Assembly (NCBI RefSeq): GCF_033958435.1
Contig: NC_134144.1
Span: 7,868,010 to 7,932,009, forward strand
Length of the DNA stretch: 64,000 bases
Source: Carettochelys insculpta
Lineage: Eukaryota; Chordata; Testudines; Carettochelyidae
Direction of reading: 5' to 3'
The stretch's first letter is position 1. Each line of letters opens with the position of its first letter. Shown piece by piece: positions 12,540 through 23,850 of this stretch. Under the pieces are notes generated by a model. The model was not told the origin of the DNA. It ran no database searches and saw only the letters and a list, made by a program, of their open reading frames with translations. Made by a program: the position numbers and the translations under genes.

Positions 12540-12760
12540 TTTAGGCAACTGGATGTCTCAGTGACAGCCTGGTTCACCTTTCCCCCATCCTTTCAGAACC
12601 ACACTTGTAAAGACCCTTTTGTGATGCTTCTGTTGAGGCCATCTTATATTTTTTCAGACGCATTTTAATCCATGTGTTTCAGGCAGAATAGAAAAACAGA
12701 GTAAGCCTTGTGCAGTTGAATTCTAATTGGTGAAAAGATAAACACCATGATTTTATCCTT
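12540..12760 (+). repeat. Unclassified local repeat, copy 2
   Basis: Matches copy 3 at 14050 through ctggatg, gacagcctggttc, tttgtgatgcttctgttgag, tttttcagacgcattttaat and gtgttt. The tail (agccttgtgcagttgaattc) matches copy 1. Same orientation in all three. Confidence 0.6.
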
Positions 12761-12823
12761 AGATAAATTATGAATTTTCCACAGCTGTAGCAAGACAGTT
12801 TTAAAGAAGAAGAGAAGCATTTA

Positions 12824-13002
12824 CAGGTTGAAACTCTCTAATCCAGAACTTGCTTGTCTGGCAACATCTATAATCTGGCATGATTTTAATTAGCTGGATG
12901 ACCCCTTATCATGGATGTGGCCAAGTTTCACTTTCTAATTAACATCATTTAATGGTCCCATAAGGTTTGTGTCCAGCCACCGATCCTGGCTCTCAGTGTT
13001 CA
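12824..13002 (+). mobile_element. Tigger/pogo-like element, copy C (3' truncated, with internal insertion)
   Basis: Starts caggttgaaactctctaa after a TA and follows the family for about 180 bp, stopping at the ctctcagtgtt segment. Positions 12929-12950 are extra compared with all other copies; see the templated-insertion finding. Confidence 0.78.
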
Positions 13003-13771
13003 GAGGAGAAACAGGTTCATTAGAAAAAGTCTACTGGAGAGGGTTAGACAAACAATGTGGCCCTTGACAAACCCTGTTGAAATGAATAGCAGGCTGACCA
13101 TTAACTTCCATGATTCAGGCCACTTATCATTAGGATTTATCTTTTACTAGAGTTTAGATCTGAATGCGAACAAGTCACCAGGTGAAGACGGGAAATGTTA
13201 GTGACTGTTGGGTGAAATGACAGTGGAGACATGAGGGCCAGTACTCAAGGTAAGGGCTGGTCTTGATGGTAGCGGTGAAGGAGATGCCTCCTGAGGCAGA
13301 AGGAACCCGCTGGATTGTCGCCTGGACTCTGACGTGTTGGAAAAGGGAGTTGATTCCTGGTGAAAAGGGCTTTGGCTACTCTAGGCAATGCTCCTCTCAT
13401 AGTCCACAGCTAGGGCTTGCAGTTTGTCATTGTAAATTATGCAGAAAGTCAAAGCCTGGGTGTTGGATAAAATGCAAACGTCTTCAATTTATAGCAAAAA
13501 AGAACTAAAAGTTTCAGTGGGCATCACTTTTATTAATATTTTCTTAAAAGCAAAAGTTTGGATTTCTGAGGGAGCAGAAGGGAATTAACATGCCCAGTTC
13601 TCCATGAACCTGTCGTTGAAAAGCCCAGCCTACTCCCATTAAGCCAATCATTTTAAACTGATTAAATATAAATTCCTGGTACTTTCTTGAAATTCTGCAG
13701 CAGCAGCAGCCTTGATTTCTGCCTTTCCATGCATGAAACTTCTGTCTTACCATTCCCATCCTGACTCAATA

Positions 13772-13882
13772 GGTCAAATTTTCACAAGTGCCTCAGTGAT
13801 TTAGAGGCCTAAGTATTTCATTAAAGCTTCTAAGTCACTCAGGGTTTGAACCAGCTCCCACTAAAGTGACTGAGAAAATTTT
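13772..13882. mobile_element. Old foldback MITE with aaattttca ends
   Basis: Left end gtcaaattttcacaagtgcc and right end aagtgactgagaaaattttg are roughly inverted. The interior contains ggcctaagt-type phrases characteristic of an ancient amniote foldback. Diverged. Confidence 0.45.
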
Positions 13883-14044
13883 GTGGTATCCAGGATGAAA
13901 AAGCAATAACTCTAATTTCTCTTTGTTCTTTTTCTTCTAGTGACCTCTTTTAATTTGGAAGCTCTCAAACTTTTCAGCTAAGCTGGTTCTTACCCACCCA
14001 CACATATGCTAAAATTATTGATGTGACTTTTTTTTTTTTTTTTT

Positions 14045-14220
14045 TGTGATGGCACCTGGATGAGTCTATGACAGCCTGGTTCCCATCATTTAACCCTTAA
14101 CCCATCATTTAAGAATCTTTCTTCCAAAGCTCTTTTTGTGACACTTCTGTTAAGGTCCTCTTGAATTTTTCAGGTATGTATTTTAATCAGTGTGTTTAGG
14201 TCAAAATAGAGAAAAAGATG
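14045..14220 (+). repeat. Unclassified local repeat, copy 3
   Basis: Matches copy 2 over about 160 bp with some indels and lies just after an 18-19 T run (about 14027-14045). A 14-bp phrase (cccatcatttaa) is repeated inside it. No TIR or coding potential is seen. Confidence 0.6.
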
Positions 14221-14334
14221 AAAATCGGGACATCCATCACACCTGTGACAGCTTGACAAAGGCTAAGTCTTATTTACAGGATTTGCTATGGTTAAGGTTC
14301 TTACAGATATCTGTTAGACCCTTTGGCTCTGTCC

Positions 14335-14747
14335 ACACAGGCACAAATCTTCAAAATACCCATATTTAGAAGATTACTAATGAGGCACTGAATTGAATAT
14401 TCAGCACCTCGTTAGCATTAGGACTCTTCTGGCCACGGTGCTTCAAAAGTGCACGGCTCAGCGCAGCTACACCGGGGTCCTTTTAGAAAGGCCATGCATC
14501 TTTCAAAATCCCCTTATTCTGATCTGGGATAAGGGGATTTTGAAAGGTGCGGGGTCCTTTCGAAAAGGACCCCCATGTAGCCACACCGAACCGTGTGCTT
14601 TCGAAAGCAGCGCTTTCAAAGCACCAGGGCGGGAAGCTTTCTAATGCTAATGAGGTGCTGAATATTCAATTCAGTGCCTCATTAGTAAGCTTCGCAATGG
14701 CCATTAGCATGGCTATTTTGAAGATTTGTGCCCGTGTAGACACATCC
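14335..14747. mobile_element. Long-TIR foldback MITE, GGCTNTGTC-ended
   Basis: 413 bp. Left end ggctctgtccacacaggcac and right end gtgcccgtgtagacacatcc are inverted, and the similarity continues inward for over 100 bp on each side (actaatgaggcactgaattg versus its reverse complement at 14665-14690). A central hairpin (aaaatccccttattc / gggataaggggattttgaaa) is nested inside. TTT flanks both ends, as for a 3-bp target duplication, and the next 5 bases GGCTC also recur on the right. No ORF for a transposase. Confidence 0.75.
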
Positions 14748-15022
14748 TTTGGCTCATAAATTTCTGAACTCTTTGAGCTGAAACTTAGGATCATGTACAT
14801 GGTGCATGAGAGGGATGTAAAATCTAGTGCATCTACTGGGACCCTAGGGATCCTGCCGGCCTGCACTAGAACTACTCTAATAAGCTGTAATGTAGTCCCA
14901 ATTCACACAGCTCTCTGTGAGGAGAAACTTCTAGTGCAGGCCAGCAAGCTGTGCCTGGGCCAGCTACTGAACCGCACACTACTGTGGACTAGAATGTGTC
15001 CTTTTGTGCGGCTAGACACCGT

Positions 15023-15406
15023 GGCTATGTCGACACGAGAGAGTTTTGTCAGCAAGACCGGGGGTTTTGTCGACAAAACTTGGCACTTCTGCTGACAGCG
15101 TTCTGCCTCTTTGCGATGAGGAAGAACACCTTTGTCAACTGGTTCTGTGGACAATAAAGCCATGTGGGTACTCTGGGGGGTTCTCTGTCAACAGTTCACT
15201 GGGCAGCCCTATTTGCTGAGCTTCTGGTTGGCCGTTCTGTTGAGAGAGCAGCCGGGCAGTCTGACCGCTCTCTGTTGACGGAGTGGATTGCTCTTTCAAT
15301 CCGCTTTTGTGTGTGTGTGAACGTGATCTGTCAACAGAAGTTGTGCTGGAAGAGATCCTCCAACAGTAGCTTCTGTCAACAAATTGTCGTAGCGTAGACA
15401 TAGTGC
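15023..15406. mobile_element. Foldback MITE rich in TGTCAACA/TGTCGACA motifs
   Basis: 384 bp with ends ggctatgtcgacacgaga and gtcgtagcgtagacatagtg that are roughly inverted. The interior repeats ttttgtcgacaaaac, ctgttgac and tgtcaacag many times. Overlapping ORFs on both strands here come from these palindromes and are not genes. Confidence 0.7.
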
Positions 15407-15438
15407 ATGTGTATAAGCCTTAGACCCTTGTTGCCGTA

Positions 15439-15746
15439 CTAGAACTTAACCTGTTTAGTCCAGCACCCTTGGGACCTGACCAGGGCTGGGCAAGAGAATT
15501 TTCCAGGCCACGAAAGGTCAATATTGTCAAGCAGCATTACCAAGACTTCCCCTGCTTATTGAGCTTTTAGAGCACATTTATGGATAAATTACAACTAACA
15601 GCAGAGAACACTGAGAGCTAGGACTGGTGGCTGGAAATGAACTTTATGGGACTTCAGGAAACTTGGCCACACTCATGATAAATAGTCACCTGGCTAACTA
15701 AAATCATGCTGGATAAGAAAGTGCCAGATTAGAGATGCTCAACCTG
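15439..15746 (-). mobile_element. Tigger/pogo-like element, copy D (reversed)
   Basis: About 308 bp in reverse orientation; the left end is diverged (ctagaacttaacctgttta) and the right end reads gatgctcaacctg. Interior segments (aggactggtggctggaaatg, cttggccac, aaatcatgctgga) match copy B. Confidence 0.75.
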
Positions 15747-15764
15747 TGTATGAATCTATTACTC

Positions 15765-15905
15765 TTTCATATATTTAGTGTATATTTATATAATTAAGTG
15801 ATTTGCCCAGCTCACACAGGAAATCAGTGGTAGAGGAGGTATCTGAATTTTGATCTCCTACCTTCCAGACTGGCATTCTAATCACTGGACCATCCTTCCA
15901 CTCTG
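15765..15905 (-). repeat. MIR-like SINE fragment (antisense)
   Basis: Reads aagtgatttgcccagctcac, acaggaaatcagtggtagag, then gatctcctaccttccagact and ccatccttcc. This is the antisense of a tRNA-derived CORE-type SINE, as in MIR elements. Confidence 0.7.
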
Positions 15906-17195
15906 CAGTTGTTGCTCTCCAAGGATCTCCTTCATAGGCCAAAAGAGCGTGGAGCATGAGGACAATCACAGCCTTTTTCTATATTCCAGCATAAATTACA
16001 CCTATTTAAAATGGTGTCATGACATTTAAAAAAAAACAAACCAAAACTATTCACTTATTAAACCCTTAACAAAGGGTGTTCAGGTTGAATGCACAGAACT
16101 AACACGTGACATGGTGGCAAATTGTTTCTCACTCCGTGGGCTCTTGCTGTCAAGAAACAACTGCCATGAACTTGTAATTTAGGTGTGTTTCTCTCATCCT
16201 CTCCACCTCAGTGATATCTAGGCTCACTGAATTATGCTACTAGCCTATTTTGTAGTTTTCTCCAACTATTATCTGCTGGCACACTCTGCGTGTTTGACCA
16301 CTCTGTCCTGTTCCATAAACCACTACAAGTTTCTCAATTAAAAAGAGAAGATAGTATAACATAGGTAACTATGGTTACCTGGGCTGTGGATACCTAAGAA
16401 ATGTGCAGGACTGTAATGGTAACAGACTCTGGAAGTTCAAGGCTTTAATTTAGCCAAGTACTCTTGAATCAGAATACTGAAATATTTAAAATGAATCTAA
16501 GACACGAATCTTTTCAGTTACTGAACAGCGCTGTTGTAACATGCCTTCCATGAGATACCTTCTTACTTGCCCAGCACACAAAATGCAAAAATTAAACTAG
16601 AGCAACATATTTGTACCCTCATCCTTGTTCTCTGTGGAATGCATAATTGTCTATGGAATGGATTACCTTGTCCAGATGACAGATCCTTGGGGAACAGCTG
16701 CTTCCATATTTCAGGATGTGCAATACACTTGAACATACTAAGATGGTGGCATTCAAACAGTAGGACTTCATGGGACAGCCGGTCAATTAAAGCGTTGAGC
16801 GGGTCCAAAGGACCCAAAAATGATGAGTTGAATATTTTTGTATTCCTGAAGGGAGCTCCAACGCATTAAGCAGCTGAATGTTATTGAACAAGCTGTTAGC
16901 CACTCCCCACAGGACTGAGGACACTTGCTGACGAGCTCTTCATGAGTACAACTATGAACAGGGCTAGTTACAGTGGACCAAGGCTGATCGAAAGGAGCCA
17001 CTCAGTGAACCTTCACTTGAGTCTTAATTTGATGAGAACATGGGGTAATATGAATCTTTTTTACCAAACCAAAAAGCCTTTAATAAAAACGCACCTCTTG
17101 GTGTCTAAAGGTCCTATTTCAATTGTTCCTAGGGACAAAGAGCAGTATTTTTGTGTAATGCAAATTTGATGTTCTCCAGCTATTATCTACAGTGT

Positions 17196-17311
17196 GGTAG
17201 TGCCTAGGAGCCCTCCGCATGGGTCAGGGCCCCATTGTGGCAGGTGCTGCAAAAACACATAACAAAAGGAATGTCCCTGCCCCAAGTATCTTACAGTATA
17301 AATTTATGGTT
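17196..17311 (-). repeat. Dispersed repeat (ggccccattgtg family), antisense copy
   Basis: Contains gtgcctaggagccctccgc, gtcagggccccattgtggca, ggtgctgcaaaaacacat and gtccctgccccaagtatctt. The same family runs in the opposite direction at 17545 and again at 39998. Confidence 0.65.
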
Positions 17312-17477
17312 TTAATCTGCAGGCACAAGTTAAGCAGCTGCAGCCTAGCTGTTGTCTACTCAGCAGGCCCTGTCAAAGCACTTTGGGGATGGTGGTGCTA
17401 ATGCCCCAGAAGGAAGTCAGAAAATATAGACAGAATAGTGTTGTAGATCAGAAAGAAAAGATGGGCTTTTGTGATTC

Positions 17478-17640
17478 ACACATCAGTTTATCTTTCATTT
17501 CTGTCAATACAAAATGGGAATAATCATACTTTGTGTAAAGTGTATGAGGCAGGGATGGTCTCTTGCTATGGGCATGTGCCGTATCTAGCATCATGGGGCC
17601 CTGGCCATGGCTGAGGCCTTTAGAAAAACATGTGAATGGT
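17478..17640 (+). repeat. MIR-like 3' part joined to sense copy of the ggccccattgtg family
   Basis: catttctgtcaatacaaaat followed by gggaataatcatac matches a MIR-like body, and gaggcagggatggtctcttg with atctagcatcatggggccct matches the family seen at 17196 in reverse. The 207-residue minus-strand ORF over this segment is a chance reading through repeats. Confidence 0.55.
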
Positions 17641-17964
17641 TTGTGTAGGAGAAGAGTTGTGACAATTGGAGGCCAGCAATAAGCGTGCCCGGTCCCTGTG
17701 CAGACACTGTGAGCACAATCACTTGAACTGATGTCTCTCGTCAGTGGTAAATAGGTAATTAGTATTCTCTGCTTGCAAGCTGCTATCATCAGAACTTTGT
17801 CAGGGAAGTCGGATAAACAGCACATGCTTAATATCACCAGCTCACACCAATGACATTCATCCTGCAAAGTTATCCCGCTTCCAGAAGCTGTTTGCTCTGT
17901 GCTGGCTATTACAGGTTTTGCATTACAAGAAGGGGCCTGTACGGAAAACCAAGAACATACGTAT

Positions 17965-18030
17965 ATAGACTGTAAACTCTCAGGGCATGGATTCCTCCTA
18001 CTTAAGCACAGGCAAACAAGTAGTGCATAG
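17965..18030 (+). repeat. Short fragment of the same dispersed repeat family
   Basis: Contains agactgtaaactctcagggc, atggattcctcctacttaa and acaggcaaacaagtag, a diverged match to the segment at 39998. Confidence 0.4.
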
Positions 18031-18596
18031 TATATTAAAGCCAGAAATTGTGGGGGAATATGGCTAATCAATGAAACTCTGAGTCTTCCAACAGAAGGTC
18101 AGATGCCTCACTCCACTTTGCTGTTTGAACTTTGGCCCTTACACTTAGTGCAAGGAAGAGAAGACTAGGCTCGTATCTATTAATCTGGAGGCTGCCTTAT
18201 TAATAGGCTGCACACTTCATCGATTTTTAATTAATTTCTAAAGAGACAGAGGATAACTACTGCAGCCCCCAGACATCTCTGTATTTATTGCGGCCCACAT
18301 CTCTATTGATCGCCTGCCTAAGGAGCAGAAGTAATCCATTTTAAATACACTTCTTGGAGAGAGTGCGTGCTGTACACACTATACCTTCCCAATTGTAATC
18401 GTGTTGGCAGGAGGTCAGTGGTAGCGGGCAGGCAGGTGGGTAACACATTGCTTAGTATTCTACTGGCCGTGTGAGTTGAGCCATTAATACACCAGTGTTT
18501 CAGAAAGCTAAGATATCTCACTGATATCAGCTGAGGCTACTGCTGGAATGCTGCATCCCATTCAGGTGCCTGAGATTCAAAAATGAGGCTCATAAT

Positions 18597-19045
18597 TTAG
18601 AGATGGTTCTGAGTAGAGCCACGGGAAAGATTAAAGGATTAGAAAACCTACCTGATAGTGAAAGAGTCCAGGATCTCAGTCTATTTAGCTTAACAAAGAG
18701 AAGGTTAAGGAGTGACTTGATTCCACTCAGTAAGTATCTGCATGGGGAGCAAATAGGTAATAAGGGGCTCTTCAGTAGAACAGAGGAAAGTAGAACATGA
18801 TCTAATAGCTGAAAGCTGAAACTGGACAAATTCCGACTGGAAATGTGCGGTAATTTTTAACAGTGAGGCAAATAGTCAGTGGAGCAATTTGACCAGGGTG
18901 CTGGTGGGATTCTGCATCGCTGATTATTTCTAAATCAGGAGTGGATGTTTTTGTAAGGTATCTGCTTTCAGGATTTTAGGAGGGAATCCCAGAGTTTGCG
19001 TTATACAGGAGGTCAGCTTAGATGAGTGCAGTGGTCTTTCTGGCC
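18597..19045 (+). mobile_element. CR1 LINE, 5'-truncated, 3' end of ORF2
   Basis: The reading GKIKGLENLPDSERVQDLSL followed by FSLTKRRLRSDLIPLSKYLH is the carboxy-terminal region of CR1 ORF2. Downstream, gtcagcttagatgagtgcag and ggtctttctggcc are the CR1 3' UTR. Diverged, with stops and frameshifts. Confidence 0.82.
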
Positions 19046-19582
19046 ATGGAACCCAAGTCACGGCTCCTAAGTTAGAGTTGCCCTGCAAATTCCTTTTTGG
19101 AGACTTATTTCACCCACCTCACTTTTCAGAGCAGGGTCCTACTGCTGTTAAAATTGCAGATATGAATGTAAGGGAGGAGGCCAGGAGATAAATATCTTAC
19201 AAATCGAAAGTGCACACATACTTGAAAAATGCTGAGTACAATGAGAGCTTTGTTATCCGACACTCATGGGGGTTGCTAGTTAATCAAATGCACCTGCTCA
19301 CAAAGCTTATCGCTCTGTCCCCTTCCAGCACACAGTATCTCAGGCGCAGGGCCTGAGCCAACCTCCCCTGCACCTCAGGCTCACCCCAGCCCCGCCCTGG
19401 TCCCTGCTGGTTGAGGAGACGTGAGCCACAGCAGACCAGGAGGGCAGCATGGGGCAGCAGGATAGAGCAGGCTGCGGCTACCACTGCCTGTGTGGTGAGT
19501 TCAGGTCAGAGGTGAAGCAAGGCCTGCTGCCTCTACTGTGCTCAGCCCTCAGCCCCAGGTAACCCTACGCAGCTATAGGATG

Positions 19583-19690
19583 AAAACAAAAAGCAGTCGA
19601 GTAGCACTTTAAAGACTAGCAAAATGGTTTATTAGGTGAGCTTTCGTGGGACAGACCCACTTCTTCAGACCATAGCCAGACCAGAACAGT
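19583..19690 (-). mobile_element. Penelope-type repeat with intact hammerhead-like core (minus strand)
   Basis: On the minus strand it reads tctgaagaagtgggtctgtc then ccacgaaagctcacc and taataaaccattttgctagt, followed by ctttaaagtgctac and a T-rich end. The core CUGAAGA (only the variable position 7 changed), a 5-bp GUGGG/CCCAC stem and GAAA are all present. I associate this sequence with pseudo-LTRs of Penelope-like elements in turtles. Confidence 0.7.
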
Positions 19691-21653
19691 TCTTTGTAGC
19701 TATAGGATGAGTTTCACACACTGACTTCGGTGGCATATGTCATGTGTAGTGCAGCTTCTGAAACAAAGTTAAATATTAACAGTCTTTGTTATAATGAAGT
19801 AATTTAACTTCAATTAATTGGCAATGAGTTTTAATTGTCCAAGCGTAAAAAGTGGGGGTTACTAAGAAGTTAGTATTTAAGGGCATCGTTTATACGAGGG
19901 AGTGTTATCTTGTGTCAGCGAGGTGAGCCACTCTGATTCTTTCACAGCACACTTGGGAGAATTTGTCTGTCCTGGGCACACTGAGGGAATTGTGGGAAGG
20001 CGCTGGAGGAGTGGCTTAGCCTGGGTGCTCGCTGCAACATGGGTAGGTTACCACACTGGGTGGCTGAGTCAACATATGGCAGAGCAACTGCAGGTCTTCC
20101 TACCCACAGTTATCTCAGGGAGTGAGAGCTATTTAGATGATGCCAGTTGCTTCTGACAACAAACTTTCCCTCTGTCTTTTGAAAGTGGTTTCAGCTTTAG
20201 CCCCGGGAGGAATTATATTGTACTTTCTAGTGGGGGAAAGGGAAGAGGGATTGTCATTTCAAGCTGATGATTTCTGGTCAGAAGCAAGCTTCCGGTTATT
20301 AAGAAGGAAAGATAATGTATTCCTGCCAGCTCTGTGGATTAATGTGAATGAAAGTCTGTGTTGGCTTGAAATGTTCTGGCTTCATACACCTGTTCAGTGA
20401 TTCTTCTGCACAGTCTGGCTTTGATGCACAGCAGTTATTATCGGAGGAGCTCAGGCCTCGCTTGACTTCCTTTACCGTCCTCGGGATACTGAGACCAACA
20501 ATCTCTATCTCCTCCTAGGCCACATTCTGGCCCTATAGGGAAGGGACATAACTATACTGACATCAGGCATTTTTATACTGGCATAACTGTGTCCACATTA
20601 GGACTGGTCCTGGTTTATCATATCTGTATTAAAATACCCCTCTGATCATCTGAGTTATACCAGTAGTCTTGCAAGTGTGGACTAGACCCAAGGATTTGCA
20701 GGATCGGGGGTGGGCTCAGTAATTCATGAAGGCCCTTAAACTCATGCACCAGTTCATCCCTTTTAACTATCCCAGAGTGCAACTTTGACTTCGATGTGAT
20801 ATGAGTACATGCTTCAGTGATCTCCTGACTATGAATGATGTTTGGAACAGGAGCCTTAAACTGTCACACAAGTTCCTTATGTTAGCTGACTTCAGTCAGG
20901 GATCCTTGAAATCAAAGAGTTTGACTTGCACCAACTGTGAAAGACTCAAAGAGCACCTGGCGCTGAGCAGGTGGTACTTGGTATAGTACAAAAAGGTACA
21001 AAAGATCAAATGAAAATGTCTGGACAGCCCCGACTTGCAGCATCTAGCTCACAGACTGAACAAAACGCAGTTCTGCTCAACAGCTGCCCTCAGGAATGGG
21101 GAGACAAAAGATAGCTACGGAAAGTAATGCATGGCGATAAAGTTAAAAAACAGTAAAGGTGGCCACATCTTAGAGGCCAGGCATCTCAGGGGACAAACCT
21201 ATAACTCAGGGTTATCTCTGAGGAGCTTGATTTTATTTCTTTAAAACACTCTCCCTCTGCCTACTTTTATTGCCATACACCCCTTGGCTATGCTGCTTTG
21301 TGGATGCCTATGTTAGCAGCAGTCCTAATACTTTATGAACCTATTAGAGGCATTTCCCGCTGCAATGCAGCACTTTCTTTAACTCCTAAAGCTCTTCCAT
21401 ATGTTGTTTTCACACCCTCCTCCCCAAAAGGTCTCCTTTCCCCTACCCCAGAACATTTGTTTTTGTTTCTAACGCATGAGAGCTCTTTTTGTCTTGCACC
21501 AGTGTTCTCGCAGGAGGATGCTCATAAGTTAGAGGTGAGGGCTCAGAGTTGTTGTCTGTCTGAGAGCTTAGAGACCCAAGTAAACAGTCCATAATCACCT
21601 TGAGAAAGGCCTCTTCTCATACACATTGTGTGTACAGGTTCTGAATCTGTAAA

Positions 21654-21742
21654 ATGGCCTAAGTTCTACTCTGAGTTACACCTAATATACCCTGCTGGAA
21701 GCATTGGCATTGCATGGGGTAGCAGAGAGCAGAATATGGCCC
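21654..21742. mobile_element. Small foldback MITE (ggcctaa...ttctactctg)
   Basis: Ends tggcctaagttctactctga and gagagcagaatatggccca are inverted, with gagttacacc near the left. Related to the element at 33201. Confidence 0.55.
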
Positions 21743-21889
21743 ATTCAAGCACACGCATGTTCTTGTAGTTAATTATAGGGGAAGTTTTCAGACTCACAAA
21801 TGGCAGATGGAGGCCCGTCTCTGGCATTCAATGAGCGTTAGGCACCTGCGGACAATTTCTGCCTTCAAGTCCACCAGTCGCCCTTATCT

Positions 21890-22198
21890 GTCTGCCTTCC
21901 CACCTTCAAGAAGCAATGGGCTTAAACTGCAGCACGAGAGGCTTAGTTTGGATATTAGGAGAAACTTCTCAACTGTCAGGGTAGTGAAGCGCTGGAACAA
22001 ATTGCCTAGGGAGGTTGTGGAATCTCCATCCTTGGAGACGTTTAAGAGCAAGTTAGACAAATTAGTTAGACAATTCGTTAATTAGACAATTGAGACCTGT
22101 CAGGGATGATATAGATGGTACTGGGTCCTGCCATGAGTGCAGGGGACTCAACTTGATTATCTCTTGTGGTTCCTTCCAATTCTAGTGTTCTATGATTC
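21890..22198 (+). mobile_element. CR1 LINE 3' end with ORF2 C-terminus
   Basis: The reading SNGLKLQHERLSLDIRRNFS, then TVRVVKRWNKLPREVVESPS and LETFKSKLDKLV is the CR1 ORF2 carboxy end. The 3' UTR ends ttctagtgttctatgattcc, the CR1 terminal repeat. The frame is open for the whole protein part, so this is one of the younger copies. Upstream residues to 21807 are open but not CR1-like. Confidence 0.9.
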
Positions 22199-23850
22199 CT
22201 TCTTCATGAAGCCATCTTATTTCCCTTTGAGACCGATCCTGTACATCTAATGGCAATAGGAGTTTTACTGTTGTCTTCTACCACACAGCACCAGGTCCTG
22301 TGTGAGGTTAATAAAGCTCCTTGTTATGTATGGTGCGATATCTGTGATTCTGTACAATATTCTATGCTCTGTATAGGCAAAGTAGTAGACTTGGCTTTCA
22401 TTTTTCGGCTAGGCCATTGGAATGAGGCAGTGAAGTCCAGTGTGGCTGAAGACTCTACCACCACAGCTGTCTCTCTCCGCTTCCCCTTCATAGGTTAAAC
22501 CAGCCCAAACCCAACCCAAACTACTCCCTCATGGCTGTAAGTGGCCTTCTCCAGCTGGGGATGTACAGACTGATGGTCTCGTAAAAGTCAGCCCTCGCTG
22601 AAGGGAAGGTATGTCTGGTGTATTGAGAACTGTGTTAAAATTACAAGCTGCCACGTTAATTGCTAGCATTTTGCTGGTTGGGGGTGCTGAGCAAAGTGTG
22701 CAGCCTGGCTGCTCCACAGTCAGTCTGCCTAGAGACAGCCTAGGACAAGCCGGCTTGAGCTTTGCTGCTCTGTTGCTGGTTTTTCACTTTGGCTTCTAAG
22801 GGCTTGTCTAAACAGAGAATGAATGTGCTGCAAACTGGGATGCAAATCGAGAGCAATGCTAGCGTGCGATGCACTCATTGGCTTTGTGGGCCTTGCTGCT
22901 GGACATTAAAAGTTCCTTGCACACACTGATATGCTCTGCTTGAAAAGGGAAGCAAGAAACTTCCGGTGGTGCTGTGCCAGGGTCTTCCTAGGCATTCAGT
23001 GTGCATCAGAAAAGTGCAGTGTTGACCTAGAGTTCAGCTTGCCACGCACTAAGTCCCTGTCTACAGAAGCAAAGGGGGACCGTATTCCCAAAAGTGAAAA
23101 CAGGGCACCACATGGCACTGGTCTGAATCTGCTGCCCCATGTGGGACTGGCCTGAGCCACATGGCTTAGCTGCTCAGCCAGGCCTCTCCATCTGGGACCG
23201 TGTCTGATGGCCCAAGCTTCACTACCCGGGGCTGCCAGCCAGAGCCCTGCCACCTGATCATCAGCTGGCAAGTGCAAAGAGGGCAAAGGCCCAGTTTTGT
23301 CCAAAAAAAGCCATGATGTCCAACACATCAAAACTTCAAAAGGGATTGTGGACGATTTCTCCTAGACATGCCCTAAGAAATAAAGCTGTGTTATGTTGCC
23401 ACCTGCCAACAAAGACACTTTACCTTTTTTCACTAAGTTCTGTTTGCTGTGAATATGACAGCTTAACAAAGAGGCAGCAACCCGAGGGACTCTTAAAGTT
23501 CAAGCCAAGCAGCTGAGGAGCTGGCAGGAGGAGATGTCTGATCTGTGGAATGAGCTTGTGGGAGCCCAGTAAACTCTCCAGGCATCTCCCCAGCTGCTGA
23601 GTTCCTAAGGAGCGCAGAAGGTGTGCTGGCCTTCCCCATTCCCACCCTGCCTTGTTAACTTCGGCCCCACGCCAGTGGCGCTTGTAAGGTGCACAGGTGT
23701 GATCGTCACTTCTGCTGCTCTTAAGCGCTCAGCAGCAATAGAAGACGTTTGTGTTGCAGGGTTCCTCAGCTCTATTGGAGAGGTACACATTCTCCTTCTA
23801 AAATCCTCCCCCGTTGGCCTGTCTGTCGATGATCTACTCTGTTGCTGTAT

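Noticed and set aside
14393..15401. Cluster of overlapping ORFs on both strands
   Set aside because: They arise from palindromes of two foldback MITEs, where both strands read similarly.
17448..18071. 207-residue minus-strand ORF, the longest in the window
   Set aside because: It runs through MIR-like and other repeat fragments, has no domain or codon bias I recognise, and lies in an intron on the opposite strand.
22798..23100. Possible hAT-type MITE starting gggcttgtctaaacag
   Set aside because: The left end is suggestive but no matching right end could be placed with confidence.
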